Positions 1-12,553 of a DNA stretch of 64,000 nt are shown piece by piece. The DNA is from Omphiscola glabra (Eukaryota; Mollusca; Gastropoda; Lymnaeidae): positions 53,474,608-53,538,607 of the forward strand of contig OZ024794.1 in the NCBI GenBank assembly GCA_964017045.1. The letters are read 5' to 3'. The notes beneath the pieces were generated by a model that saw only the letters and a program-made list of their open reading frames with translations, made no database searches and was not told the origin of the DNA. Both the position numbers and the translations under genes were made by a program. Position 1 is the first letter of the stretch. Each line of letters opens with the position of its first letter.

Positions 1-1911
1 GTTTAATCTTTTTCGGTTTTTTTTTGTTTAAATTTTTAATATTATATTAAAGCATGTCCCTAGAGTCAATGGCCAGAATCTTACATCCGTCTTTTGCCAT
101 CGTGTGGTGTCTTACTCAATGAGACAGTCAGTTACTTGACAGCAACATCTTGTAATAATAGCCTCCCAATTTGGTATGATTAAGCATCTTTCAATCCATC
201 AAGTCACATGAAAAAAAAACCACATTACAAAACCTTTTCTTCTTACTCAGAAATACATTATAGAAACACGAGGCCATGAAGCATCATTTGGGTTTTGACA
301 TGGAACCTTGCATAAAAAACAACATAATGTTATCGTATCAAGTAAAGTATCCATATTCTCCATTCGAGATTTTAAAAAATAATTGTTGTGTTGGTGGAGG
401 TAGGGATAAAGGGGAATCCTTTTCTAACATGATTTAGGCAATACAAAAAATACATTTATTGAATTTCAATTTATTTTAACAATTTGGAGTTCCACATTTC
501 CTTAAATAATTTTTAAAAAAGATCTATAATACCCAACAAGATAATAAACGCTGTGCGGGTCACTCGGATCGTTCATCTTAAGAATTTCATTTACTCTTTA
601 TTATTCTTTTTTTTTTTTTTTAAACGCGACTCGATATAGTTTTCTCTTATCCCGAAGGTTAAGCGTTCACCTTAAAAAAGATATTAACATCTGAACAGTC
701 GCATTCTTGTCGCCTGGTCTTATACTTCAGTGCGGGGAAAGTAGTGACGGTATCTGAAGTCATTGGTAACGGCATAGATACTAAGTAAAATTTTAAACAT
801 ATCTCTCTGTCGAAGATAAAAGCAACGGAGAAAATCCATTATTAAAGAAATAATAATAATTGAGACCCCTCTTCCCCCTTTATACCCCCTCCCCCTTCCA
901 GGACCTCGCACAAACATCTAAAGAAATATCTCTAAAAAACCTATTTAAAAACAAGATTCGGGATATGATGTTCACAGTACCACACACTCATTCTTCAACG
1001 TTGCTTACGAATGTGTCTCACCCTTCTGATAGAGCGAGCGCTGGTCTCAATCTAATGTTTATTTTTGACTCTCTTCCCTCCTTCCAAGAGGGAAAGTGTA
1101 GTTGAGTTAACGCCAATGTATACACTCTTATACCGGTACAAAACGCCGCGCCCATGCACGCTGAAAGGCCACGCCTTTGCACGGCAAGATTCACGCTCGA
1201 GACAGACTGTACTTGAACCTTAGGGCGTTCGCCCACACGGCCCTCGGAGTTCGGACATCAGAGTAGGAAATCTACATAGTTAACATTGTCATATGCGTTA
1301 TCACTTTATTATCTATATTCGATGTCACTGAATTGAAGAAAATTAAATCAAGTTTAGTACCAAAAAACCTATTTTAACAAAATTTATCAAACAATTTACG
1401 AATGAAATGTATACGTTGTCTTTAGGTTCCATGGTGTCTTATACAATGCCATTCACATTCTTTTTATTTCTGCAATAATAATATAACAAATATTAATTCC
1501 ACAATTTATTTTACACCAAAAAATCATTTTCATTTTAAAGTTAAGGAAAAAGTATTAACTTAATTACAAATATAATATAATAAAAGAGTTTATGAACAGG
1601 TCCTGTTACAAACTGTTAAAAACTTGCCCTTAACACTCTTCTTTCTTTGCTGTGTTTTTCCCCCTTGGGTAGACTCACCTCATTAGTCATCTCCTTGAAA
1701 ATTTGTCTCGACCACGCCTTTAGTAACTACAGTCGTGTGGTTTGAAAAACATAACAATAATGAAAAAAAAATGTACGACTAAATGTTTTTCATTATCTAT
1801 TAATCGTAATGTAATGTAATATATGACCCATTTGTTCGATTGTAATACTTGTTGCTACCATTATTAAAAAAAAAGATAACAATAAAAAAAACAACAGACA
1901 AACAAATCTCA
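1..1911. other. AT-rich intergenic DNA, no gene seen
   Basis: No ORF longer than about 80 codons and no recognisable domain, RNA gene or terminal-repeat pair. Short ORFs at 720-1236 overlap on both strands and look like chance. Confidence 0.5.
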
Positions 1912-2330
1912 GTCTCACCCAGGGGCGCCCACAGCCTTCAAAAAAATGGACGCACACCTTCCAGTCTCCTATCGTCATTGATCAGCCCTTCTTAATCATA
2001 TACTGCCAAATAAATGTCACCACATGACATGACTCATATGTCTCATATTAGCAAAAGTACTCCAGCAAAACATTAAGCAAAACAGGCATATTTTTAATCA
2101 TTTTTTTTCTATTTGACCAATATTTCAAACATTTTACGCAAAGAACGGGCTACATACATAATCTAGCCTAAGTATATTTACCGTCATATACCTTACGTAA
2201 ACACGTTGCTTGGCAAATCAGTCATCATTGTCAACAAAGGCACACACAACTCTACGATGTCCTGTGGCATCGAAGTCTTTTATGACTTTAGTGACGTCAG
2301 GAAATATTTCGGTGTGAACATGCAGCAGCG

Positions 2331-3280
2331 CCAGAGCTGATAGTCGTTCTTATCTCATTGTTGAACGCATAGAACTCTTGAGACGGCGAAGTGCCAGAGC
2401 TGATAGTCGTTCTGATCTCATTGTTGAACGCATAGAACTCTTGAGACGGCGGAGTGCCAGAGCTGATAGTCGTTCTGATCCCATTGTTGAACGCATAGAA
2501 CTCTTGAGACGGCGGAGTGCCAGAGCTGATAGTCGTTCTGATCCCATTGTTGAACGCATAGAACTCTTGAGACGGCGGAGTGCCAGAGCTGATAGTCGTT
2601 CTGATCCCATTGTTGAACGCATAGAACTCTTGAGACGGCGGAGTGCCAGAGCTGATAGTCGTTCTGATCCCATTGTTGAACGCATAGAACTCTTGAGACT
2701 GCTGAGTGCCAGAGCTGATAGTCGTTCTGATCCCATTGTTGAACGCATAGAACTCTTGAGACGGCGGAGTGCCAGAGCTGATAGTCGTTCTGATCCCATT
2801 GTTGAACGCATAGAACTCTTGAGACGGCGGAGTGCCAGAGCTGATAGTCGTTCTGATCCCATTGTTGAACGCATAGAACTCTTGAGACGGCGGAGTGCCA
2901 GAGCTGATAGTCGTTCTGATCCCATTGTTGAACGCATAGAACTCTTGAGACGACGGAGTGCCAGAGCTGATAGTCGTTCTGATCCCATTGTTGAACGTAT
3001 AGAACTCTTGAGACGGCGGAGTGCCAGAGCTGATAGTCGTTCTGATCCCATTGTTGAACGCATAGAACTCTTGAGACGGCGGAGTGCCAGAGCTGATAGT
3101 CGTTCTGATCCCATTGTTGAACGCATAGAACTCTTGAGACGACGGAGTGCCAGAGCTGATAGTCGTTCTGATCCCATTGTTGAACGCATAGAACTCTTGA
3201 GACGGCGGAGTGCCAGAGCTGATAGTCGTTCTGATCCCATTGTTGAACGCATAGAACTCTTGAAACGGCGGAGCGCCGAG
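2331..3280 (-). repeat. 63-bp minisatellite inside transposase C terminus, 15 copies
   Basis: Fifteen near-identical 63-bp units lie inside the hAT dimerisation domain. Each encodes 21 residues on the minus strand, including LRRLKSSMRSTMGSERLSAL. That is the conserved hAT motif ending in RSTM..ERL.ALAL, which normally occurs once. The array keeps the frame open for over 300 codons on both strands because 63 is a multiple of 3. The plus-strand ORF at 2378-3313 is therefore a shadow. Confidence 0.95.
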
Positions 3281-3960
3281 AAGCTGCGTTCAGGCATCGT
3301 TAAAAGTTCATAAAAAACAGTGTGCAAATTTGGGTATAAATCCTTCGGGAGTAAAAAACAGTCTTGCAAAGACACGGCAGTGTTGCTGACTTCTCCTTCA
3401 CGCGCAGAAAGTTTTAACTTCCACCTCTCAATCTCTACATCAAGATCATCTGAATTAATGAATGCCGCATAAGCTCCCCGAATTTTATCCATGTCATCCT
3501 TAGTCAGACTGGATATATGTTGCGGCATAAGCATTTCTGCTGTCAAACGTCCTGATGATGCACAAATGCGGTCTTGAAGTTCTGTTATTAGGTGATCCAA
3601 AAAGGAATTGTCAACATGTAGTCTGAAGTAATCTTGCACCGAATTTATCGGTCCCTGTGCATTCAATCTGTACTGTTGTCTAGCAGTAACTCTTGGTGCT
3701 TTGACCTTGTTATAAGGGATGACGTATTTTGAGACACACTTTGCCCGCCTTCCACGTGCATGACCTCTTTCAAGTCGGTCCCGTGTTGGGGCGGCTAGAA
3801 AAAATATCCCTTTGATGATACTTTTGTTTACTATCATCCGTTTCTGTAAAACATGATAGAACAATCTAGAAAATGTGGGAAACAGTAAGACTGTGTGTTC
3901 CATTTCCAGAATGATCATCTGAAACTGCCTATAAAAAGGGCTGACCGATAGAGAGGAAGA

Positions 3961-4080
3961 GATTTTTCCTTTCCTTGATTACGAGGCATGCTATGTGTCA
4001 TTATACTTTGTTGTGTGTAGAGATTTTCATTTCCTTGATTACGAGGCATGCTATGTGTCATTATACTTTGTTGTGTGTAG
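3961..4080. repeat. 60-bp tandem duplication in transposase intron/insertion
   Basis: Two copies of a 60-bp unit (TTCCTTGATTACGAGGCATG and onward) with one or two differences, inside the non-coding interruption of the transposase. Confidence 0.9.
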
Positions 4081-6428
4081 AGATTTTTATTTCCTCGTAC
4101 AATTTTGTGCTCATTGTATTTTGATATACAGTACCGGTACCAGCAAATCTGTAAGTTTATAATTTTAATTATATTTCTCTTGCTGTTATTATTTAATTGA
4201 AGTTCACAAATTAAAAAATTATTAATTGTAATTAGCTCTGGCCTTAATTGTCGTTTTATTTGTTATTATTTTTAACCTTTTGTATCGTCCTTTATTATGG
4301 ACTGTTTTTAGAACGAGCCCTAGACAAAACAACAGAGATTTAATTCTCCATCTATAACGGTCCGTAATAGACCTCAACATTCAATTTCTGTGCTAACTTG
4401 GAGGCCTCGTCAAACAATAAATTGCATGAATCGTTATTGCTCCGTTTCAATGTCAGAAGGTCGATCAACTCCTTGCACTCACTAGAGGCACGAACTAAAT
4501 TCTGATCCACAGACTGCAATGAGTAGGAAATCGGTTTCGTGTAGCGCAAGTAGTGATTAACAACGACAAGCGTATATATGAACTGAAAATTCTGGATTGA
4601 TAATTGGAGACCGTTTGCTTTGACAGATGTTTGACGATCATGATCTTGAGTCAAACCGGCCAGAGTTTCAAGTATAATACAAATGTTCTCTTCAAACCTT
4701 TGTAATATTTCTTCATGTCGAGTCCACCTTGTAGCACAGAATTTCTTAAGTCGTGTTGCATCTTCATGGCTTGAGTTTGTATATATATTTAGACGCTTGG
4801 CGGATGCTGTAATAAAGAAACAGTTTCACTGACCGTGTTGTACATATTTCTAACAGCGCCCTCACTGCAAGTGTTCACAATAGCTAAGTTTAGTGTATGT
4901 GATCGACAGTGGACGTATTCTGCTGTTCCCACATGTTGGAAGCGTCCTCTAACTCCTTTTACTTTCCACTCATGTTTGCAGCTCCATCGAACCCGAGACC
5001 AACAATATTGCGGATATCAAGGCCAAGGTGTCAGACGTTTCCTCAAAGGACACAAATTCTTCATGCCGTTTTGCAGATGCGGCAAAAAGAAGATTCAAAC
5101 TCACTTGCTCCTTGACTGAGACATCTGTAGTTTCGTCAACAATGATGCTAAAGTATTTTGCAGCGATGCATTCCTTTACGATCTTGTCTCGAATCTGGTT
5201 TCCGCACAGAGCAACCAGCTCGTTTTGTATTCTATGACAGATGTATTTTGAATTACCTGACGCAAGATTATGCTCGGCTCTGAAATTAAGAAAAGCCATA
5301 AAATTGCTCCGATCATCTGATTTTCCGCGCATTGGTATGTTTTGCTGTCCACACAGTATTATTGTTTTAATAATGGATTGGAGAGCAGCTGTGTTCTTTT
5401 GGACTTTGTCATTGTACGCTTGAGATAGCTGCTGTTTCACGGAGACTGATTTACCTTCGCATACACTTATAAATGCATATGCTGCTTGTATAGAGCTAAG
5501 ATGTGTCAAGGATTTTATGTGACGTTGTGCATGTCGGTCTATGTTACTCCAGTCTGAATGCGGCTCGCGTATAAAAGCGCATGTCGTACCTGAAGCAAAT
5601 ACTGAGCAGGCAGCACAGAAAACACCATCCGCTTTGACACTGTAACTCATAAACGGATACACATTTGAGTTAAACATAGAACTATGCACACGGCGTTGTT
5701 TATTCCCAACTGTCTTCAAAGGCCCTTTCCAGTTCTTAGATGGTTGAAACTTTTCCAAAAGCACTGATTTCTTTACTGATTCAGGTAATGTTTGGTTTAA
5801 GTTGACCTCACCAATATCGAAAAACACAGCCGAACAGAGACTTTTAATGCCTGTGGCTTTCTTTGCGGCTGATGATGTCAATGTGTCTCATAATGATGAT
5901 TCTGAATCAGATTCGGATTCACTAGAATTTGAGGACACACTGGATATGTGGTTATCCAATAATAATATCATTGCAGGATTATTTTTGGCAGCATTTTGCA
6001 CCTGTGGCACATTTGTTGATGACGTTGATGTTGCTGGAAAACTGGGCGTTGCAATTTTTTTAAAGAATGATGTAGTACACAGCTTCTTTTTAGGAGGAGA
6101 TTTTTCGCCGGTCTCACCTTTAATACTGTCACCCATTATTAAAAATTGAGGAAATACAAGAATACTGCAATGGATTACAAAAAAAAACGTGCTAGAGTAG
6201 ACTACTTGAAGAACGACTTGAAAGTAAACAAATATGGCCGCCCGAATATGCGCACGTCTTACAATAGAGATGTAAAAGTAATAAATACCCGGTAGTTGCA
6301 TAGATATTTTTAAAAAGTTTCTAACGGTCACTCACAATCTCACAAGTCAGAGGTGAGGGGAACTCTTAAATTTGATATTTTTCATTTTGTTATTTGCTTT
6401 TAATATTTAATTTAATAATGGAGCTCCG

Positions 6429-6439
6429 TGGTGCAGTGG
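6429..6439 (+). other. tRNA-like A box near hAT end
   Basis: TGGTGCAGTGG matches the pol III A-box consensus TRGYNNARNGG exactly, within GAGCTCCGTGGTGCAGTGG. No B box follows, so this is at most the head of a truncated tRNA-derived SINE. Confidence 0.3.
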
Positions 6440-6540
6440 TAAGGCGCTAATTGACTTTTAAAAACAAATATTAATTTTGTAAATTTTAGTGGACGCACGT
6501 GCGTCCAGTGCGTCACGCTGCGGGCGCCCCTGGTCTCACC

Positions 6541-7600
6541 AAGACAACTCTCGCGTCCAAGTGATGTAACATGCGGCTCTCATGTATTGGAGTTTAAAAA
6601 TAGAGTACTGAAGATTTATACCAAATATCTTTTGTGAATGTCGTAACTGTGCAGTGCCTCATTTTGTGATGTAACCCTTTCTGGACCATTCCATGACTTA
6701 GCTCGAATACAGACTACGAAATACAGATTTATGGTAAATATACTTGTCAGATGTTGTATACTTCATTTTGTTTTTGTGTGTTAGGAACACCAGGTTAATA
6801 AAGTGTTGATTTTTCAAATGACTGACCTCTGGTATCACTTTGTTTTAAATCGCTCTTTTAACTTGGTTTATTTTATTCTTTGCAACTAAGTTTTGTTAAC
6901 AAGCCATTCTTCACAGTGCGTTACAGTAACACTTGGGAACCCACCACCACAGCAGACATGGACAAATAATATTAAGAAGAAGAAAACAACTTCATATACT
7001 TTGGTTACTAACTGATGTGGAAAAAAACTAAGTTCCAAATGAATTTGACAAAATAAAGGCATTTTTCCCCATGCAAAATCTCTTTAAATAACATGACAGT
7101 CTAACTAAAATAGCCAACCTTATACGAGTTATATATTGCTACGAATGCTCTTACCGGTTTGGCAAAAAGTCCACCGTGTTTACAGTTGATATAAACAAAA
7201 TGCTTAATGTAAACTTTGTACAAAGGTCCTGACTTAATGACATCAAGTGGTATATTTTGTTTGGAAGTCCCAACGGCTAAGCTATTTTTTATGTTTCATT
7301 AATGAACGTTAATAACAAAATACATTCTTAACCAGAAACAGTTGCTATTATTAACGTAGGCTCGAGAGCTTATATCAACAGTAAATGTGTTGATGTATAC
7401 AGGGACGTAGAAAATGGGCGGAAGAGCTCACCGCCTCGGACTTCACTTTTTTTCTTTCTATGTAGGATTGCCACTTTCGGAGTACTGCAGAGATTTTATT
7501 GGAAAAGGTGTGTGCGTTCAACTCTTATAATTAAATATTTGGTAAATAGAATCAGGAAAAAAAATGTCTTCCAAGCGTTGAGAGAAGATGTGACCCTTTC
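6541..7600. other. AT-rich flank, no gene seen
   Basis: Non-coding DNA between the hAT element and the CAT/CAA array. No domain or terminal-repeat pair recognised. Confidence 0.4.
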
Positions 7601-7601
7601 A

Positions 7602-8180
7602 ACATCATCATCAACAACATCATCATCAACAACATCATCATCAACAACATCATCATCAACAACATCATCATCAACAGCATCATCATCAACAACATCATCA
7701 TCAACAACATCATCATCAACACATCATCATCAACAACATCATCATCAACAACATCATCATCAACAACATCATCATCAACAACATCATCATCAACAACATC
7801 ATCATCAACACATCATCATCAACAACATCATCATCAACAACATCATCATCAACAACATCATCATAAACAACATCATCATCAACTACATCATCATCAACAA
7901 CATCATCATCAACAACATCATCATCAACAACATCATCATCAACAACATCATCATCAACAACATCATCATCAACAACATCATCATCAACAACATCATCATC
8001 ATCATCAACAACATCATCATCAACAACATCATCATCAACAACATCATCATCAACAACATCATCATCAACAACATCATCATCATCAACAACATCATCATCA
8101 TCAACAACATCATCATCAACAACATCATCATCAACAACATCATCATCAACAACATCATCATCAACAACATCATCATCATC
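7602..8180. repeat. 15-bp CATCATCATCAACAA array
   Basis: About 38 copies of CATCATCATCAACAA with some one-triplet changes. Because the unit is a multiple of 3 it gives false ORFs on both strands (Ser/Thr, Asn/Ile, Asp/Val, Met/Leu runs). No coding evidence. Confidence 0.95.
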
Positions 8181-8649
8181 GTCCAGATCCAAGATCCATC
8201 TAGGACTGTGGCCAATGAGAAAAATTTGCAACGCTCCGCGCAGATGTTCTTCGCTTGGGTATAAGGTGTTTGGTTTTGTCTGCTATTTTAAAAGGTAGTT
8301 AAGGCGTACGTCCTGAAAGAGTGCAGTGAAAGAGGTGAGACGCTACCGTCTCATTCTAGATGTCTGCAGATGTGGCCACGTCTCTTGTGGTCCCGTGGTC
8401 TTAGCCATAGCTCGGTACTGGTAATAGTATGACACTTTCTGTATTCTAAACGCTATTTTAAATCGTGTGACAGGGCACTTGTTACAACACTCATTACACT
8501 TTGCCACGAAAGGTTAATCAAAGTGTCCTGTTGAAGACTTAACAGTTTTCGTCAGATGTTTCTTAACAGTGTATGACATCTCTGTTTAACTGTCTTTAGG
8601 ATCATGTATTGCCCCAGGGGTGGCAGGAGAGGTCTTAGTGGCTAGAAAT

Positions 8650-8858
8650 AGAAAAGCCAACCCCTTACAATGTAAGGAAATATAATTTAAGGAAAGCCAC
8701 TCCCTTACTTTGTAAGTTATAATTTAAAGAAATCCACACCTTTACTATGTAATTTATAATTTTAAAGAAATCCACCACCTTACTATGTAAGTTATAATTT
8801 TAAAGAAATCCACCCCTTTACTATGTAAGTTATACTTTTAAAGAAATCCACCCCTTTG
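8650..8858. repeat. about 42-bp tandem repeat, five diverged copies
   Basis: Units contain CCTTACTATGTAAGTTATAA followed by TTTAAAGAAATCCAC. Copies are diverged at the left end and closer at the right end. Confidence 0.85.
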
Positions 8859-10697
8859 GCGCTCCTGGGGTAGTCACATGGTTCACCACTAAGGCGATAC
8901 ATATTAAAAAGGGGGGGGGGTGCTTCGCCGTACCTCCCCTCTGGGGGGACGGGAGGGTTCACGAATAGTGATTCCCGGGGGAAGGGGGGCATAAGAACTT
9001 TGGCTCGGGGCGCTGACGTCCTTCCCTATGAAATTTCAGCTCTGTCTGACGTCACTTGCACAAGGACAGATGACAAAATATAGCATTGTCCCTTCATAGT
9101 TAGATTGATGTAAAACTGTTAAAATGTCTGGGTGAGTTTCCGTTGTATGGGTATCAATCTAAAGAATTTACCGGTAATCATGTGTACATCCATTGTAGAA
9201 ATAAGGGAAAGGACATCCTTATGGCGTCTAACGATGGAGTTTATCCTTTTGACCCCCAATAGTTTTAAAAGAGATAAATTATGTCTTCTTTTTTTTTTGT
9301 TATAAAAGCACTAAACAAACAAAAATTTGATGGAAATTATTATCAGTCATTTATATTGCAACTTAAAAATAAAAAAAAATAAAAATAATCTCTCTCGCGC
9401 TCATTATTAAATACACACATTCAGAAAACCTATGTGAACCAATCATTAATTGCCTCAATCACAAGCAATGCAGTACAGCGTGTTATTTTGATATGTTTAA
9501 TGACGTCATATGTTGGAACATAATCATACAGAGCATGGCGTTTCAGTCACCATAAAGATAATATGGGTAATATTGGGGGGGGGGGGGCAAAAAACTGTCC
9601 GGGACAATGGTCAATACATCTCTATCAAATTAACTCTAATTTTAAAAAACTAATATTCTAAATAATTATTTAAATGCTAGATATTTACAACTTATTTAAT
9701 TTAGTCAACGGACGCCGAAAATGAAGAACTGGAAATTCTTCCCTTGGATGTGGCAGGTTTCCGTGCCCCTTGATAAAATACTAGGGTCTGATTTTCATAT
9801 ATTTGGTTTTTCCTTAAATTTTTCATTTACAAGGGAGATAAACATGAATAAAGGGAGATTAACAACTTTTTAAATTCCGTGTCTAAAACTATTCAAGAGT
9901 TGCCGCGAATAGCATCTATTTCTAACTTATTATGTTCAGAAAACATTTGAAACATAATGAATTTACAAAAGCTCAGAAAATATGATTAAATTTTATACCA
10001 TAAAACAAAACAACAAAAAATAAACAAATGGTTTATATACATTTATATTAAACCGGGTAAGGGTGTCTTATTGTTCATGTCATTATTACAGTTATTTCAA
10101 TTGAGCATATTAACCTAACTATATAGTGACCCAAACAATCTTACATATCTCAAAGTCATATAATCAATAATCACCTCTGAGTTGTTGGGTCTCCCTAAAA
10201 AAAATAAAAAGGATCACATTCCTTAAAAATAGAGTTAAAAAAAACAACTTTAAACACATTTGAATACCTCTTGCTACTCTTTGGTTTATCTTTTAAATAT
10301 AAATTCAGTATTAATATTTGCGCTTGTTATGTTGTTGGAATACGAATTCCACTAAAAATACCAGTAAAAATACCTGTAAAATATAAAAATACCTCTAAAA
10401 TACCTCAAAATGATAAATTATTAAAAGAACGCACAAAGGCATGTTACTATCCGTACTAAATTCCCATTTACATCAGAGGTTCTTACATAAAACTTATATT
10501 ACAACAAAGATTTCATTCATTGTGAGAAAATTTCAATATTTTGACGGGTCGAGTTTGATTTATGTAATACAGACAAAAGACAGTGGATGGATATAACAAA
10601 ATTTCGCTGGATAAGTAATGTAAATTCTCTGTGAACTAAAGAGATAGCGTACAAAAGCTAGTACTGTTTCTGGTTGGCGGGGTGGTCTAAACTGATT
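8859..10697. other. AT-rich intergenic DNA, no gene seen
   Basis: Contains G homopolymer runs (8911-8921 and about 9576-9590) and a short CCTNTAAAATA-type repeat near 10350-10410. No coding domain recognised. Confidence 0.4.
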
Positions 10698-10905
10698 GGG
10701 TTACAAGTTTGTGGACAAGAGTTCCCTGCAAAAGCCTAGACGAACTGAGCGGGTTACAAGTTTGTGGACAAGAGTTCCCTGCACAAGCCTAGACAAACTG
10801 AGCGGGTTACAAGTTTGTGGACAAGAGTTCCCTGCAAAAGTCTAGACAAACTGAGCGGGTTACAAGTTTGTGGACAAGAGTTCCCTGCAAAAGCCTAGAC
10901 AAGCA
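10698..10905. repeat. 53-bp tandem repeat, four copies
   Basis: Units start GGGTTACAAGTTTGTGGACA at 10698, 10751, 10804 and 10857, an exact 53-bp period. Confidence 0.95.
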
Positions 10906-11017
10906 AAAAACAATACCGCGACCATCCGGGTGGATGGGACTCGTTACCATTGTCTGGCAACAGAGAATGTGGCTGATGAACTGAGAGACTCTCCCTCACC
11001 ATCAACAAAATACTGCT

Positions 11018-12125
11018 CATGTCAAGGCTGCTACTCGTGTTAATGCGTCTACTCATGTCAATGCTGCTACTCATGGCAAGGCTGCTACTCGTGTCAAGGC
11101 TGCTACTCGTGTCAATGCTGCTACTCAAGTCAATGCGTCTACTCATGTCAATGCTGCTACTCACGTCAAGGCTGCTACTCATGTCAAGGCTGCTACTCGT
11201 GTCAATGCTGCTACTCAAGTCAATGCGTCTACTCATGTCAAGGCTGCTACTCATGTCAAGGCTGCTACTCGTGTCAATGCTGCTACTCGTGTTAATGCTG
11301 CTACTCAAGTCAATGCGTCTACTCATGTCAATGCTGCTACTCAAGTCAAGGCTGCTACTCATGTCAAGGCTGCTACTCGTGTCAATGCTGCTACTCGTGT
11401 CAATGCTGCTACTCAAGTCAATGCGTCTACTCATGTCAATGCTGCTACCCATGTCAAGGCTGCTACTCGTGTCAATGCTGCTACTCAAGTCAAAACTGCT
11501 ACTCATGTCAAGGCTGCTACTCTTGTCAATGCTGCTACTCAAGTCAATGCGTCTACTCATGTCAATGCTGCTACTCAAGTCAAGGCTGCTACTCATGTCA
11601 AGGCTGCTACTCGTGTCAATGCTGCTACTCGTGTCAATGCTGCTACTCGTGTCAATGCGTCTACTCATGTCAATGCTGCTACCCATGTCAAGGCTGCTAC
11701 TCATGCCAAGGCTGCTACTCATGTCAAGGCTGCTACTCGTGTCAATGCTGCTACTCAAGTCAATGCGTCTACTCATGTCAATGCTGCTACTCAAGTCAAG
11801 GCTGCTACTCATGTCAAGGCTGTTACTCATGTCAATGCTGCTACTCGTGTCAATGCTGCTACTCGTGTCAATGCGTCTACTCATGTCAATGCTGCTACCC
11901 ATGTCAAGGCTGCTACTCGTGTCAATGCTGCTACTCATGTCAAGGCTGCTACTCGTGTCAATGCTGCTACTCGTGTCAATGCTGCTACTCGTGTCAATGC
12001 GTCTACTCATGTCAATGCTGCTACCCATGTCAAGGCTGCTACTCGTGTCAATGCTGCTACTCATGTCAAGGCTGCTACTCATGTCAAGGCTGCTACTCAA
12101 GTCAATGCTGCTACTCAAGTCGAAA
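11018..12125. repeat. 18-bp minisatellite with higher-order structure
   Basis: About 61 units of GCTGCTACTCATGTCAAG type. A variant unit starting GCGTCTACTC recurs at 11045, 11135, 11225, 11315, 11423, 11549, 11657, 11765, 11873 and 11999. These spacings of 90, 108 or 126 bp show that blocks of 5, 6 or 7 units were duplicated. About 400-codon ORFs run through on both strands (SSSLDM on minus, MSRLLL on plus). There is no splice, domain or composition support for coding. Confidence 0.92.
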
Positions 12126-12553
12126 TATCAGCCTTGGTCATCTTCGCCGGCCGTAGTGTTCTTTCTAATGAAATACTGCGACAGTCATGGTTTTATCTAG
12201 ATTATGATGTTTTTAAAGTGCAAGGTAACATTAGCATCCTACAGTAAGTTTTCTGTACAACTTTCAAGCTTGTGATGAGAAATTTAAAAAACAACACAAT
12301 TCCAACTTGTTTACCACTAAAAGAGAGATTTAAAAAAATCAAAATTAATCCCATTGTTATATTAAGAATATTTTTTTTAAAAATCATTTATTAAAAAATT
12401 ATTGATGACCAACTATAAATCCATGTTATATTTTGCCAGTGTTCTGTTCTTTTCACTTCTTAGGACAGTTTTTAACTCAACGACAGTGTGATTTTAAACT
12501 AGTCGCGGCCCGTCATCCAAATGTGGTGTAAAGTTACATTAAATGAGTTCATA

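Larger units (their letters stand above)
2218..6136 (-). pseudogene. hAT transposase pseudogene (TTF zinc finger / DUF4371 / C-terminal dimerisation)
   Basis: The first ATG is at 6136, followed by a Lys-rich then Ser/Glu-rich leader (SESESDSESS). A TGA at 5888-5890 interrupts it. The same frame continues from 5887 to about 5025 with a TTF-type finger region (Cys pairs, FCAACSVFAS, DRHAQRHIKS) and the transposase core IIVDETTDVSVKEQ. A frameshift follows at about 5025, where another frame reads GLGFDGAANMSGK, and more shifts lie between 4700 and 5025. QNFQFIYTLVVVNHYL resumes at 4652-4352. A probable intron or insertion lies between about 4360 and 3796; its 3' edge resembles an acceptor (TTTTTTCTAG). 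The C-terminal part (3795-2218) has the FLDHLITELQDRI and ERSFSALRR motifs and ends LALLHVHTEIFPDV about 30 residues before a final TGA. A TAA in the last repeat unit near 2353 cuts off this end. Not functional as it stands. Confidence 0.88.
1920..6532 (-). mobile_element. hAT transposon, degraded autonomous copy
   Basis: The element is 4613 bp. It begins CAGGGGCGCCCACAGC and ends with the inverted copy GCTGCGGGCGCCCCTG (one mismatch in 16). GGACGCAC motifs recur just inside both ends. It is flanked by a perfect 8-bp target duplication GTCTCACC (1912-1919 and 6533-6540), which is diagnostic of hAT. It carries a hAT transposase pseudogene on the minus strand, a 63-bp minisatellite and a short tRNA-like A box. 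The sharp ends and perfect duplication suggest fairly recent insertion, yet the coding region is broken. Confidence 0.93.

Noticed and set aside
2378..3313. 311-codon plus-strand Arg-rich ORF
   Set aside because: Antisense shadow of the 63-bp repeat in the transposase pseudogene.
7512..8264. 250-codon ORF rich in Ser/Thr, His/Gln and Asn/Ile
   Set aside because: It is the 15-bp CAT/CAA array read through; all frames stay open and the residue type changes with each triplet indel.
8612..8880. CAGGGGTGGC...GCGCTCCTG as ends of another hAT element
   Set aside because: Only 8 of 10 end bases match and no target duplication is present.
10895..12200. About 400-codon ORFs on both strands
   Set aside because: 18-bp minisatellite in frame on both strands; no domain, splice site or flank support.
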